Below are positions 8,426 through 16,161 of a stretch of DNA of 64,000 bases, piece after piece. The notes beneath the pieces were generated by a model. It was not told where the DNA came from. It searched no databases and saw nothing but the letters and a program-made list of their open reading frames with translations. A program made the translations under genes and the position numbers. This DNA is from Halobacteroidaceae bacterium. GTDB taxonomy: Bacteria; Bacillota; Halanaerobiia; B1SED10-174. Each line of letters opens with the position of its first letter. Position 1 is the first letter of the stretch. Location of the stretch: contig PUNE01000013.1 of assembly GCA_003551665.1 (NCBI GenBank), positions 1 through 64,000 on the forward strand, in the 5' to 3' direction.

Positions 8426-9502
8426 ATGGTGAAAATAGAAAATAAACGGCAGGGAGAGTATCTCCTGCTTGGCGGCGCAATCCTGGGAGGAGGGGGAGGT
8501 GGCTCAGTCCAGGAAGGCCGGAAGGCCCTGGAATGGGCTCTGGAAGTAGGTCCCGTTACCCTGATTGCTCCCCAGGAATTGCCCGGGGATACCATTGTAG
8601 CCACAGTGGCCCTTGTAGGCCCACCCTCAACCAGGCAAAGCTATCCCAGGCCTGAGATATTTGCCCGGGCCTGGCAGAAATTACAGGCCAATTACCCCGA
8701 TGAAATTTCCGGAGTGATTACCAATGAAAATGGTGGGTACGCCAGTATTAATGGATTCTGCCAGGCAGCTGCTTATGGCCTGAAGCTGGTGGACTGTCCC
8801 TGCAACGGAAGAGCTCACCCCCTGGGGCTCATGGGGAGCATGGGTCTTCACAGGGAGGAAGATTTTCTTTCCTGGCAGGCTGCTGTAGGTCCAGGAGATA
8901 AAGAACTCTCCTTCCGCGGGAACATAAAAAGGGGTAGCCAGATGGTCCTTGAAATGGCAGAATCCCAGCAGGCCATGATTGCCGTTGCCCGGAATCCTGT
9001 CCAATTAAGTTATGCCCGAGCCCATGGAGCCCCCGGGGCCCTGGAACAGGCCTACAGACTTGGTTATGAGGTAGCAGCGGGGGTTCCCCTTGGAGGAATG
9101 GAAGCGGCCCGGATCGCTGTTCGCTTTCTCCGGGGTAGTTTTATCGGCCCGGGCAGAGTGGAAAAAATGGAAAGGGACCAGCGGGGAGGTTTTGACCTGG
9201 GTTCTGCATTCATCTCCGGCCTGGAAGCAGAAGCCGTTTTTTGCAACGAATTTATTACACTGGGGCAGGGAGACAGCAACAGGGCAGTTTTCCCGGACCT
9301 GATAACAATGTTTGACATGAAGACCGGCTGGCCGGTTGCTGCTGGGGAACTGGAAACCGGACAGGAGGTAGTTGTAATTACCGCACCCCAGGAACAGTTG
9401 ATCCTGGGAGATGGAGGGAAGGACCGGGAACTTATTAAGGAACTGGAAAGCGTCCTGAACAATTACCTGGGACGAAAAATTCATTTAAAGAAAGGGGAGT
9501 AG
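8426..9502 (+). CDS. DUF917 / S-methyl-thiohydantoin desulfurase-like protein
   Basis: This 358-residue protein matches the DUF917 (S-Me-THD) family. It shows the diagnostic glycine-rich start GGAILGGGGGGSVQEG (residues 16-31), TNENGGYASINGF, and CPCNGRAHPLGLMGSMGL around residues 129-146, plus a C-terminal domain with SAFISGLEAEAVF. Members are linked to hydantoin or thiohydantoin degradation and often sit near hydantoinases and AroM-like genes. That association, not direct evidence, is the basis for suggesting a role in cyclic amide or amino acid breakdown. The start ATG follows GGAGGGTGAGGG. Two bases separate it from the AroM-like gene. Confidence 0.85.
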   Translation: MVKIENKRQGEYLLLGGAILGGGGGGSVQEGRKALEWALEVGPVTLIAPQELPGDTIVATVALVGPPSTRQSYPRPEIFARAWQKLQANYPDEISGVITNENGGYASINGFCQAAAYGLKLVDCPCNGRAHPLGLMGSMGLHREEDFLSWQAAVGPGDKELSFRGNIKRGSQMVLEMAESQQAMIAVARNPVQLSYARAHGAPGALEQAYRLGYEVAAGVPLGGMEAARIAVRFLRGSFIGPGRVEKMERDQRGGFDLGSAFISGLEAEAVFCNEFITLGQGDSNRAVFPDLITMFDMKTGWPVAAGELETGQEVVVITAPQEQLILGDGGKDRELIKELESVLNNYLGRKIHLKKGE

Positions 9503-9504
9503 TT

Positions 9505-10203
9505 TTGAAAACTAAAATTGGTGCTATTACCATTGGGCTTGCTCCCCGCGGGGAAATTTTGGAATGGCTTCCCGATGATTTCGTTGTCTTTCAGGAAGGA
9601 GTTTTAAACCAGCTATCTCCCGAGAAGTGGGACGACCTTGCCCCCGCCGAAGGAGAAACTCCCCTTTTCACCAGGGCTGGAGAGAGGGAAATAAGGATTG
9701 CAACTGAAAGGATTGAGCCCTACCTGGAAAAAGCGGCGGCTCGCCTTTCCGCCCGGGGCGCCGAATTTTTGTTACTATTCTGCTCTGCACCCCTGCCGGG
9801 CTTTAATACCGAGGTCCCCCTATTTATACCCCACAACCTTATTCGGAACTTAATTGAGCGGATGTTACCGGCTGGACGCCTGGGGGTTATTTCTCCGGAC
9901 CCAGGCCAGGAAGAAATGATGAGGGAAAGCTGGGAAAAAAAAGGACGCAACCTGATTTTTGTTTCTCACCCTCCATATTCTGATATGGGGTTTTCCCGTG
10001 ACCAGTTAAAGGTTTTAAAGGATTGTGACCTGATTCTTGCCGATTGTTTTGGTTACAGGGTTTCCTTTCGGGTGGGTCTGCAGGGTGCCACAACCCGGCC
10101 CGTGCTGCTGGTTCGGGAAATCACTATGGTTTTTTTACAGCAACTCCGGAGGTTTTTAAAAAGCAGGGAAGACAATAAAAAAGAATGGAGGAGACTCAAG
10201 TGA
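9505..10203 (+). CDS. AroM-like protein (Asp/Glu racemase-type fold)
   Basis: This 232-residue protein resembles the AroM family. The N-terminus KIGAITIGLAPRGEILEWL, the LLLFCSAPLPGF segment near residue 88 holding a single candidate catalytic cysteine, and LGVISPDPGQ near 126 fit this family. AroM relatives share the Asp/Glu/hydantoin racemase fold, but their reaction is not established. The start is TTG, five bases after GGGGAG. The pairing with the DUF917 gene is a recurrent neighbourhood, which supports one shared pathway. Its stop overlaps the GTG start of the patatin gene. Confidence 0.75.
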   Translation: MKTKIGAITIGLAPRGEILEWLPDDFVVFQEGVLNQLSPEKWDDLAPAEGETPLFTRAGEREIRIATERIEPYLEKAAARLSARGAEFLLLFCSAPLPGFNTEVPLFIPHNLIRNLIERMLPAGRLGVISPDPGQEEMMRESWEKKGRNLIFVSHPPYSDMGFSRDQLKVLKDCDLILADCFGYRVSFRVGLQGATTRPVLLVREITMVFLQQLRRFLKSREDNKKEWRRLK

Positions 10204-11066
10204 CCAGCCAGAGGAAAACGCTCGGTTTTTTAATTTTTACTCTTCTTCTGGTTTCCCTTGCGGGGACCAGCCTGGCTGAAGAAGAAAAAAAAGACCCTGT
10301 TATTGGCCTTGCCCTAAGCGGCGGAGGTTCCTGGGGATTTTCCCATATCGGGGTTTTGGAAGTACTTGAAGAGCATGGAATTGAAGTTGATGTAATTGCA
10401 GGTACCAGCGCAGGTGCCATTGTTGGCTCCCTTTATGCCAGCGGGAAAACCGTCCAGGAAATAAGAGAGTTTGCTGATAATTTCCGGGCGTGGGATTTTT
10501 TTGTTCCCGCAATCCCAGAACTTGGGCTTTTCAGTCCGCGGGGAATTATGAACCAGATAAAAAGATATATCCCCCACGATGATTTTTCCCAATTAGAAAA
10601 AAAGTTTGGAGTTTTAACTGTTGACCTGGTAAAAGGAGAGATTTTTGTTTTTAAGGAGGGTTCAGTAAGCACAGCAGTTGCAGCAAGTTCAGCCCAACCC
10701 CTGATTTTCACCCCCGTGCGGCACGAGGGAATGCTTCTGGTTGACGGGGGAGTTCTAATGAATCTTCCCGATACCCTGGCCTGGGACCTGGGAGCAGAAA
10801 TTGTTATTGCCGTTAGCCTGAATGAAAACCTCAGCTTTGAGGGTGCTCCTGACGGTTATATTGACGTTGCTATTAGAACCTATAATCTCCTGCAGCGGAG
10901 CAGGGTTTTGGAGGTAAAAGCAGATGTCGTTATAACCCCTGATGTTACTGGATTTACTGGTACCCAGGTAGAATCTTATGAACTTTTAATCAACCAGGGC
11001 AGGATTGCTGCAGAGGAAAAGATCCAGGAAATACTGAAGGTAATAGAAGAATTCCAAAGTAAATAA
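10200..11066 (+). CDS. Secreted patatin-like phospholipase (RssA/NTE type)
   Basis: This 288-residue protein has a cleavable signal peptide (residues 1-27, ending LAGTSLAEE). The patatin domain follows, with oxyanion loop ALSGGGSWGFSHIGVL (38-53), nucleophile elbow GTSAG (serine 70) and the catalytic aspartate in VDGGVLMN (Asp 182). It forms a Ser-Asp dyad lipid acyl hydrolase that acts outside the cytoplasm on phospholipids or lysophospholipids. An ATG at 10185 lies upstream of the GGAGGAG site. The GTG at 10200, seven bases after that site and overlapping the previous stop (GTGA), is chosen. Translational coupling to the AroM-like gene is therefore likely. Confidence 0.88.
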   Translation: MTSQRKTLGFLIFTLLLVSLAGTSLAEEEKKDPVIGLALSGGGSWGFSHIGVLEVLEEHGIEVDVIAGTSAGAIVGSLYASGKTVQEIREFADNFRAWDFFVPAIPELGLFSPRGIMNQIKRYIPHDDFSQLEKKFGVLTVDLVKGEIFVFKEGSVSTAVAASSAQPLIFTPVRHEGMLLVDGGVLMNLPDTLAWDLGAEIVIAVSLNENLSFEGAPDGYIDVAIRTYNLLQRSRVLEVKADVVITPDVTGFTGTQVESYELLINQGRIAAEEKIQEILKVIEEFQSK

Positions 11067-11171
11067 AAGTAAACTGGCTTTCTTTTTGTTTGTTTTACAA
11101 TTTTCTGCTTGGAATATTCGAAAAATTAAAAAGGGTCCCCCTGAAAAAACAAAATGAATACCGGTTTACTA

Positions 11172-11199
11172 TTGACATTGTGGGAAGTATGATTATAAT
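11172..11199 (+). promoter_or_regulatory. Strong promoter upstream of lepB leader
   Basis: TTGACA (11172-11177) and TATAAT (11194-11199) are both perfect consensus hexamers with a 16-bp spacer. They lie 200 bp before lepB and drive the structured leader that follows. Confidence 0.8.
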
Positions 11200-11205
11200 A
11201 ATAAC

Positions 11206-11323
11206 TGAAAAAGAGCAGGGCTGAAAGGGGGTGAGAGTCATGGTACTCAGAAAAGTGATTCTGGCTGCCATGTATTCTTCTGCCATCAGTCGTTGCTCTT
11301 TCCGCCGCTCCGGCGGTTTTTTT
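11206..11323 (+). ncRNA. Structured leader / attenuator or small RNA before lepB
   Basis: Downstream of the consensus promoter, AAAGAGCA (11209-11216) can pair with TGCTCTTT (11294-11301). A classical terminator follows at once (CCGCCG, loop CTC, CGGCGG, then seven Ts, 11302-11323). Transcription should therefore usually end here, giving an RNA of about 115 nt, or read through into lepB when the hairpin is disrupted. I do not recognise a known riboswitch class. A short reading frame with a good ribosome binding site covers the terminator, so a peptide-controlled attenuator is possible. Confidence 0.55.
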
Positions 11324-11395
11324 GTACTCTTAAATTTGCAGGAATTAACCAAATGCGGGCGAATAATTAAATTATGTCAAGTTTTACCGGGGTGA
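11240..11395 (+). CDS. Possible 51-residue leader ORF before lepB
   Basis: An ATG at 11240 has AAAGGGGGTGAG upstream and opens 51 codons, ending four bases before the lepB start. The first residues are MVLRKVILAAMYSSAISRC. The frame passes straight through the terminator hairpin at 11302-11323, which is unusual for an ordinary gene. It fits a leader peptide whose translation could interfere with hairpin folding. No homologous family is recognised. Alternatively, the reading frame is fortuitous and only the RNA matters. Confidence 0.35.
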   Translation: MVLRKVILAAMYSSAISRCSFRRSGGFFVLLNLQELTKCGRIIKLCQVLPG

Positions 11396-11399
11396 AGAA

Positions 11400-11927
11400 A
11401 TGCTAAGGGAAATCTGGGTAGTAATAAAAACTGTTGGGCTTGCTGCAATTATAGCCCTCTTAACTGTCCAGTTCGTGGTCCAACCCACAATTGTGGAGGG
11501 TAATTCCATGGAACCGATAGTTTCCAATGGAGAACGCCTCCTGGTAAATAAAATAATCTATCGTTTCTCAACGCCCGAGCGAGGCGATATTGTGGTTTTA
11601 AAAACAGGAGATAACCGGGCTGAGTACCTGAAAAGGATCGTCGGTCTTCCCGGGGAAGAGGTGGAAATCAGAAGGGGTCTCACCTATATCAACGGAGAAA
11701 TCCTGGAAGAACCATATTTGAAGGAGAGAATGATTGGAGAATTTGGTCCTTATGTTATTCCCGAGGGGAACTTTTTTGTCCTGGGTGATAATCGGAATAA
11801 CAGTCTGGACAGTCGCTCACCATCTCTGGGGTTTGTTTCGGTGGAACAGATTTCAGGAAGAGCAGACTTTGTTTTCTGGCCGGTGCTTGAATTTAAGGTC
11901 CTGGCTGGGGATTATGCCCGACCTTAA
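11400..11927 (+). CDS. lepB: Signal peptidase I
   Basis: This 175-residue type I signal peptidase has one N-terminal membrane anchor (residues 9-27) and an extracytoplasmic catalytic domain. It cleaves signal peptides of exported proteins. The catalytic serine is in GNSMEP (Ser 36) and the lysine in EYLKRIVGLPGE (Lys 78), followed by the family box GDNRNNSLDSR. The short, single-anchor form is the Gram-positive (SipS) type. The start ATG has GGGGTG 6-11 bases upstream. It probably serves the exported proteins nearby, such as the patatin, TPR proteins and fimbrial subunits, which is inference. Confidence 0.95.
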   Translation: MLREIWVVIKTVGLAAIIALLTVQFVVQPTIVEGNSMEPIVSNGERLLVNKIIYRFSTPERGDIVVLKTGDNRAEYLKRIVGLPGEEVEIRRGLTYINGEILEEPYLKERMIGEFGPYVIPEGNFFVLGDNRNNSLDSRSPSLGFVSVEQISGRADFVFWPVLEFKVLAGDYARP

Positions 11928-11953
11928 AAGTCCATATTTGCTTTTTGTATCCC

Positions 11954-11979
11954 TGCCAGGAAAATCTCTGGCATTTTTT
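11954..11979 (+). terminator. Terminator after lepB
   Basis: TGCCAG (11954-11959) and CTGGCA (11968-11973) form a hairpin that is followed by six Ts, 27 bp after the lepB stop. Confidence 0.7.
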
Positions 11980-12145
11980 CTTTCCAGAAAGTTTATTTTC
12001 CAAAATATTTCTGGAAATTTTTTTTATTCTGCAGGGTTAAGTAATTCGCCGCAGAATTAAAAAATTATATAAACATTTTTTCCCTGATTGTTTCTGGGAG
12101 GCACCCCAGAATCATATTTTTAAAAGGGGAATGGAGTGGATAGAG

Positions 12146-12778
12146 ATGCAAAAGAGAGAATACGTTTCTTTTTTTTCTCACCTGGCCGGTTTTTTCCTGG
12201 CAGTTGCTGGAACCTTCTGGCTGGTTTTTTTAACCTGGGGGGCATTAGACCTTTTTGTGGTTTCACTTATATATGGTTTATCCATTACCTTTCTCTTTCT
12301 TTCCAGCTCGCTTTACCACGCTTTTAAAAAGGAGGAGGGAGGCGCATCAATCTGGCGTAGGCTTGACCATTTTGCAATTTTTGTTATGATTGCCGGAACC
12401 TATACCCCCATTAGCTATATTTACCTGTCAGGGGCCTGGGGGTGGTCATTGATTGCTATCCAGTGGACTCTGGTGATCGCTGGTTTCTTTTTTAAATTTT
12501 TTGCCCTTAAAGCTCCCCGTTTTTTGTACACACTTATTTACCTGGTCATGGGTTGGGTAGGGGTAGTGTCTTTCGGGACTCTTTTTCCTGCCATGTCCTG
12601 GGCTGCAATCACCTTCCTGGTAATGGGCGGACTTTCATTTACTGCCGGAGCAGTCTTTTACATATTAAAAAAGCCCGTACTGAGTCCTTTTTTCGGGTTT
12701 CACGAAATATTTCATATTTTCATTCTCCTGGGAGGAATTTTTCATTTCCTTCTGGTTTTAACTGCTGTTCGGAGTTAG
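12146..12778 (+). CDS. Hemolysin III / TrhA family membrane protein
   Basis: This protein of about 210 residues has seven predicted membrane helices and belongs to the PAQR/HlyIII (YqfA, TrhA) family. The family metal-site motifs are SSSLYHAF (near residue 58), RLDHFAIFVMIAGTYTP (near 75) and GFHEIFHIFILLGG near the C-terminus, which supply the Ser/His/Asp/His ligands. In Bacillus and E. coli, relatives are implicated in membrane lipid or energy homeostasis rather than haemolysis. An ATG at 12131 abuts AAGGGGA, so ATG 12146, eight bases after GGAG, is preferred. The upstream start would add five residues. Confidence 0.85.
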   Translation: MQKREYVSFFSHLAGFFLAVAGTFWLVFLTWGALDLFVVSLIYGLSITFLFLSSSLYHAFKKEEGGASIWRRLDHFAIFVMIAGTYTPISYIYLSGAWGWSLIAIQWTLVIAGFFFKFFALKAPRFLYTLIYLVMGWVGVVSFGTLFPAMSWAAITFLVMGGLSFTAGAVFYILKKPVLSPFFGFHEIFHIFILLGGIFHFLLVLTAVRS

Positions 12779-12789
12779 GAGGGGTTTGA

Positions 12790-13371
12790 GTGGAATTGTC
12801 GGAAGCAATCCAGAAAAGAAAGAGTATCCGAAAATTCAGGGAAAAAGCCATCCCCCGGGAGGAAATCCAGGAATTAATTGATGCTGCCTGCCAGGCTCCC
12901 TCGGGGAAAAATCTCCAGCCCTGGCACTTCACGGTTCTCACCGGTTCCCCAAAGCAGGAACTGGTGGAGGTAATGTTGGAAGCTGTAGGGAAGCTGGAAA
13001 AAAAGGGGATCCCAACCGGGAGCTGCAGGGGAACTGCCCGGGCCATGGCCCAGGCCCCGGTGGTTATCCTGGTTTTCAATACCCGGGGTAATCCTTTAAA
13101 CCCGCCCCGGGGAAGCGACCGCTATCTCTGGTCTGTTAATATTCAGTCCATAGGGGCTGCAATTCAGAATATGCTCCTGGCCGCAACGGAAAGAGGTTTG
13201 GGGAGCCTCTGGATCTGCGATACCTTTTATGCCGACCCGGAAATAAGGGATTGGCTGGGGCGGAAGGATGAACTGGTAGCAGCAGTCGCCCTGGGATACC
13301 CCGACGAAGCCCCCCAGGCCCGCCCCCGCAAATCCTGTGAAAATGTAACCCGGTGGCTTGAGGAGGGATAA
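12790..13371 (+). CDS. Nitroreductase family flavoprotein
   Basis: This 193-residue protein has the FMN-dependent nitroreductase fold. SEAIQKRKSIRKFREKAIP (residues 4-22) and ACQAPSGKNLQPWHF (about 33-47) are the typical FMN-binding N-terminal motifs. GAAIQNMLLAATERGLGSLWI (split here at residues 121-141) and VALGYPDEAPQARPRK at the C-terminus complete the signature. It is expected to reduce nitro compounds or quinones with NAD(P)H; the physiological substrate is unknown. The start is GTG after AGGAGGGG. The downstream GNAT gene starts within two bases of its stop, so the two are probably cotranscribed. Confidence 0.87.
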   Translation: MELSEAIQKRKSIRKFREKAIPREEIQELIDAACQAPSGKNLQPWHFTVLTGSPKQELVEVMLEAVGKLEKKGIPTGSCRGTARAMAQAPVVILVFNTRGNPLNPPRGSDRYLWSVNIQSIGAAIQNMLLAATERGLGSLWICDTFYADPEIRDWLGRKDELVAAVALGYPDEAPQARPRKSCENVTRWLEEG

Positions 13372-13372
13372 A

Positions 13373-14224
13373 ATGGAACTGAAAATTTATTCTAATCCAA
13401 AAACTTTTCTCCAGGCTACAGAAGAGTACCTTTCTGCAAGGGAAGCAGAAAACAATATGCCCCTGGGTGTTATCGGAAATCTGGCCAGAGATCCGGCCCT
13501 CAAGGCCAATTTTCTTGGCCTTGTGGAAAAAAATGGTTTGCCCGTCCTGATCCTGGTTAGAAGCGGGGGACATTTAATAATCAGTGGAGAAAAAGAACAC
13601 CTCCACCAGAGCACGGATATATTCGCCCGGCATGTCTTAGAAACGGGGGAGGAGGTGCCTGGATTAGTTGGTCCCAAGGGGCAGGTAGAGATTTTCCGGG
13701 AAATCTGGGAAGAAAGATTTTCCCTGCAGTGGCAGGAAATCATGGAACAGAAGATTTTCCGCCTGGATAATGTGGAAAAAGAGCCTGTTAGTCCCGGGAA
13801 ATTAAGGCCTGCTGTGGAAAAGGATATTGAAATGGTAACAGACTGGATTGAAAATTTTTCCCAAGAAGCTGATCCCGGTGGAGAAATTCCCCCTGCAGTG
13901 GCAAGGGAAAAGGCCGAAGGTGGGATCAAGAATGGAGAAATTTTTCTCTGGGAAGATGGAAACCCTGTATCCATGGCCAAAAGAGCCCGACCTACCCGCA
14001 AAGGAATAGCCATAACCATGGTATATACACCAAAAGAATGCAGAAAAAAAGGTTATGGAACTTCGGTGGTTTCTGCACTGAGTCGAAAACTTCTTGGAGA
14101 AAATTTCCGGTTCTGCACTCTTTTTACCGATGCCAAAAATCCCGTTTCCAATAAAATTTACGAGGAAGTTGGCTACCGGGTGGTAGGTAGCGCCCTGGTA
14201 GGAAAATTCTCAAAACAGCCTTAA
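13373..14224 (+). CDS. GNAT acetyltransferase with N-terminal extension
   Basis: This 283-residue protein carries a GNAT domain in its C-terminal half, where VYTPKECRKKGYGTSVVSAL is the acetyl-CoA pyrophosphate loop (about residues 218-237) and NPVSNKIYEEVGYR the C-terminal strand. The N-terminal half (about 130 residues) resembles the extra domain seen in long GNAT proteins of Firmicutes. The substrate is unknown. A TTG at 13358 lies upstream of the GGAGGG site; the ATG at 13373, five bases after it, is the better start. It ends two bases before an in-frame GTG of the Nudix gene. Confidence 0.82.
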   Translation: MELKIYSNPKTFLQATEEYLSAREAENNMPLGVIGNLARDPALKANFLGLVEKNGLPVLILVRSGGHLIISGEKEHLHQSTDIFARHVLETGEEVPGLVGPKGQVEIFREIWEERFSLQWQEIMEQKIFRLDNVEKEPVSPGKLRPAVEKDIEMVTDWIENFSQEADPGGEIPPAVAREKAEGGIKNGEIFLWEDGNPVSMAKRARPTRKGIAITMVYTPKECRKKGYGTSVVSALSRKLLGENFRFCTLFTDAKNPVSNKIYEEVGYRVVGSALVGKFSKQP

Positions 14225-14235
14225 GGGTGATTTTT

Positions 14236-14694
14236 GTGGGGAATTATATTAAAGACCTGCGGGAGGAAGTGGGTTCCCGCCCACTGGTCCTCTGTGGTGC
14301 AGGAACTTTGCTCCTGGATGAGCGAGAAAGACTGCTTTTGGTTTTGCGAACCGATAACAGAACCTGGGGGATACCGGGAGGTTTTCTTGAACCTGGTGAA
14401 AATCTTGAAGAAACTGCCCGAAGGGAACTCGAGGAGGAAACCGGTTTAAATTCAGGAAAATTGGATTTATTTGCAGTTTTTTCCGGACCGGAATTCTATT
14501 ACCAGTACCCCAAGGGAGATGAAGTATATAACGTTTTAAGTATTTTTGTCTGTCGGGATTTTGAGGGTAGTCCTGTTCCCGATGGAAAGGAAACCAGTCA
14601 GATAGGTTGGTTTTCCCCGGAAAACCTTCCTCCGAAAATCAACCCTGTTGACCGGAGAATACTGGCGCGTTTTTCCGAAAGGGAAAAATTATAA
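14236..14694 (+). CDS. Nudix hydrolase
   Basis: This 152-residue Nudix protein has a complete Nudix box spanning about residues 51-73, with GGFLEPGEN at its start and RELEEETGL at its end. It should hydrolyse nucleoside diphosphate-linked substrates with divalent metal. The preceding segment CGAGTLLLDERERLLLVLR and TWGIPGG are typical. Two GTG codons are possible. The GTG at 14227 lies inside AAGGGTG, so the GTG at 14236 is chosen. It follows the GNAT gene directly. Confidence 0.87.
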   Translation: MGNYIKDLREEVGSRPLVLCGAGTLLLDERERLLLVLRTDNRTWGIPGGFLEPGENLEETARRELEEETGLNSGKLDLFAVFSGPEFYYQYPKGDEVYNVLSIFVCRDFEGSPVPDGKETSQIGWFSPENLPPKINPVDRRILARFSEREKL

Positions 14695-14767
14695 GCAATC
14701 ATCTATTTTACTGATTTCCCTACTAATAATTAAGCTCTTTCTATCTACTGACTGGAGGCAAGTTTTA

Positions 14768-15400
14768 ATGCTTTTAATTAATACGGTTTTCTCGTCTCTT
14801 TTGCAGTTAATTTTTTTCAGTTTGCCGGCACTGGTCCTTTTCCTGGTCCGCAACAGGAAGTTTAAAGGTTTTCTGAAATACCTGGGTTTTTTCAAACCAC
14901 CTGGTTATGCCCTGCAGATGGGAATAATGAGCGCTCCGCTGCTTGTCATTCTGGGTTTCGGCGCTACAGTCTGGCCGGAGTTTCGAGAAATAATGCTTTC
15001 CCCGGGAACAGTAGCGGGTGAATTTAGGGGTTATGACCCCGGCCTGGTTTTGGTCCTGAGCATTTTTATTTCGGCTGTTGTCAAAACAGCCCTGGCTGAA
15101 GAAATATTTTTCCGGGCCTTTCTGGGTAGGGAACTGGTTAACCGATGGGGTTTTCCCTTCGGAAATGCAATTCAGGCTTTTTTATTCGGTATTACCCACG
15201 TCCTTTTATTCCGCTATTTCCTCGAGGGTTTAGAAATATCTTCAGTTCTCCTGGCCGTAATTTTCGTGGGGACCTGTGCTGTTGGTTATGTTCTGGGTTA
15301 TTTACAATTGCTCGTGGGCAGGGGAAGTATTATCCCCAACTGGATTGCCCATGCTTTAACCAATCTGGCTGCTTTTTTAATTATGGTATTTTATTTTTAA
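14768..15400 (+). CDS. CPBP-family intramembrane metalloprotease (CAAX protease-like)
   Basis: This 210-residue multi-pass membrane protein shows the Abi/CPBP signature: EEIFFRAFLGREL (first motif, paired glutamates and arginine), FLFGITHVLLF (second motif with histidine) and a C-terminal NWIAHALTN (third motif). Members are glutamic-type intramembrane proteases. In bacteria they are often linked to bacteriocin self-immunity or peptide processing, but no such partner lies nearby. The frame is open upstream into the Nudix gene, but GGAGG at 14754-14758 places the start at the ATG 14768. Confidence 0.85.
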   Translation: MLLINTVFSSLLQLIFFSLPALVLFLVRNRKFKGFLKYLGFFKPPGYALQMGIMSAPLLVILGFGATVWPEFREIMLSPGTVAGEFRGYDPGLVLVLSIFISAVVKTALAEEIFFRAFLGRELVNRWGFPFGNAIQAFLFGITHVLLFRYFLEGLEISSVLLAVIFVGTCAVGYVLGYLQLLVGRGSIIPNWIAHALTNLAAFLIMVFYF

Positions 15401-15415
15401 TCGGGGGGACGGTAA

Positions 15416-16129
15416 ATGATTCCCGCTAAGGATGCTGCAGAAAAATATATAGAAGAATACTATCCCGAGTGCCTTGCGGCTATCCTTGCTGGAAGCGTTG
15501 TCCGAGGGGAAGCAACAGCCACCTCCGACCTGGATATTATTATAATCACCCTTTCTGCTCGGGCCCCTTACCGGGAAAGCCTTTACAGGTATGGCTGGCC
15601 CATTGAAGCCTTTGTTCATACAGAGGCCTCCTTTTTTTCCTTTGCCCGGGGAGATCTGGACAGGCGGCGTCCCAGCCTGCCCCTGATGCTTTCCGAAGGA
15701 CTGGTTTTAAAGGATCTGGAGGGCCTTGCCGGATCCCTTAAGAATGCCTCCCTGCAGATGTTGCAGAAGGGAGTTCGCCCCCTTTCAGGGAAAGAATTAC
15801 GGGACTTTCGTTACCGGATAACCACACTTCTGGATGACCTGATCGGTTCAGGAAGCCAGGACCAGGATTTTTTCATAATTAACGAACTGGTCCAGGAAAT
15901 GGGGAATCTGATCCTGGTGGGTAATGGGGAATGGGAAGCCAGGGGGAAATGGATGGCCAGGAGTTTAAAAAACCTGGATCAAGATCTCTACAGAGACCTG
16001 ATGACAGCCCTAAAGGGATTTTATGCCGAGGGCAATAAAAGGATGCTATTGAATTTTGTTGAACGGGAATTGAAAAGATTTGGAGGCCGGCTCTTTGCCG
16101 GCTATAAGGTTGAAGATGGGGAAAATTGA
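15416..16129 (+). CDS. Nucleotidyltransferase-domain protein
   Basis: This 237-residue protein has a pol-beta-type nucleotidyltransferase core near the N-terminus: LAGSVVRGEATATSDLDIII (residues 24-43) is the GS...DxD metal-binding motif. The remainder is helical and is reminiscent of aminoglycoside adenylyltransferase or MNT-type proteins. The third acidic residue may be Glu in PIEAFVHTE. The substrate is not predictable. GGGGGGAC lies seven bases before the ATG. A bidirectional terminator follows. Confidence 0.8.
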   Translation: MIPAKDAAEKYIEEYYPECLAAILAGSVVRGEATATSDLDIIIITLSARAPYRESLYRYGWPIEAFVHTEASFFSFARGDLDRRRPSLPLMLSEGLVLKDLEGLAGSLKNASLQMLQKGVRPLSGKELRDFRYRITTLLDDLIGSGSQDQDFFIINELVQEMGNLILVGNGEWEARGKWMARSLKNLDQDLYRDLMTALKGFYAEGNKRMLLNFVERELKRFGGRLFAGYKVEDGEN

Positions 16130-16130
16130 A

Positions 16131-16155
16131 AGCCGGCCATAATTGGCCGGCTTTT
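16131..16155. terminator. Bidirectional terminator between convergent genes
   Basis: AGCCGGCC (16131-16138) pairs with GGCCGGCT (16145-16152) and is flanked by short T/A runs. It separates the plus-strand nucleotidyltransferase from the minus-strand gamma-glutamyltransferase. Confidence 0.75.
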
Positions 16156-16161
16156 GTAATT

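Noticed and set aside
11206-11323. Bacterial SRP RNA or other known small RNA before lepB
   Set aside because: There is no GGAA-type apical loop with the symmetric and asymmetric internal loops of SRP RNA, and no known riboswitch core could be seen.
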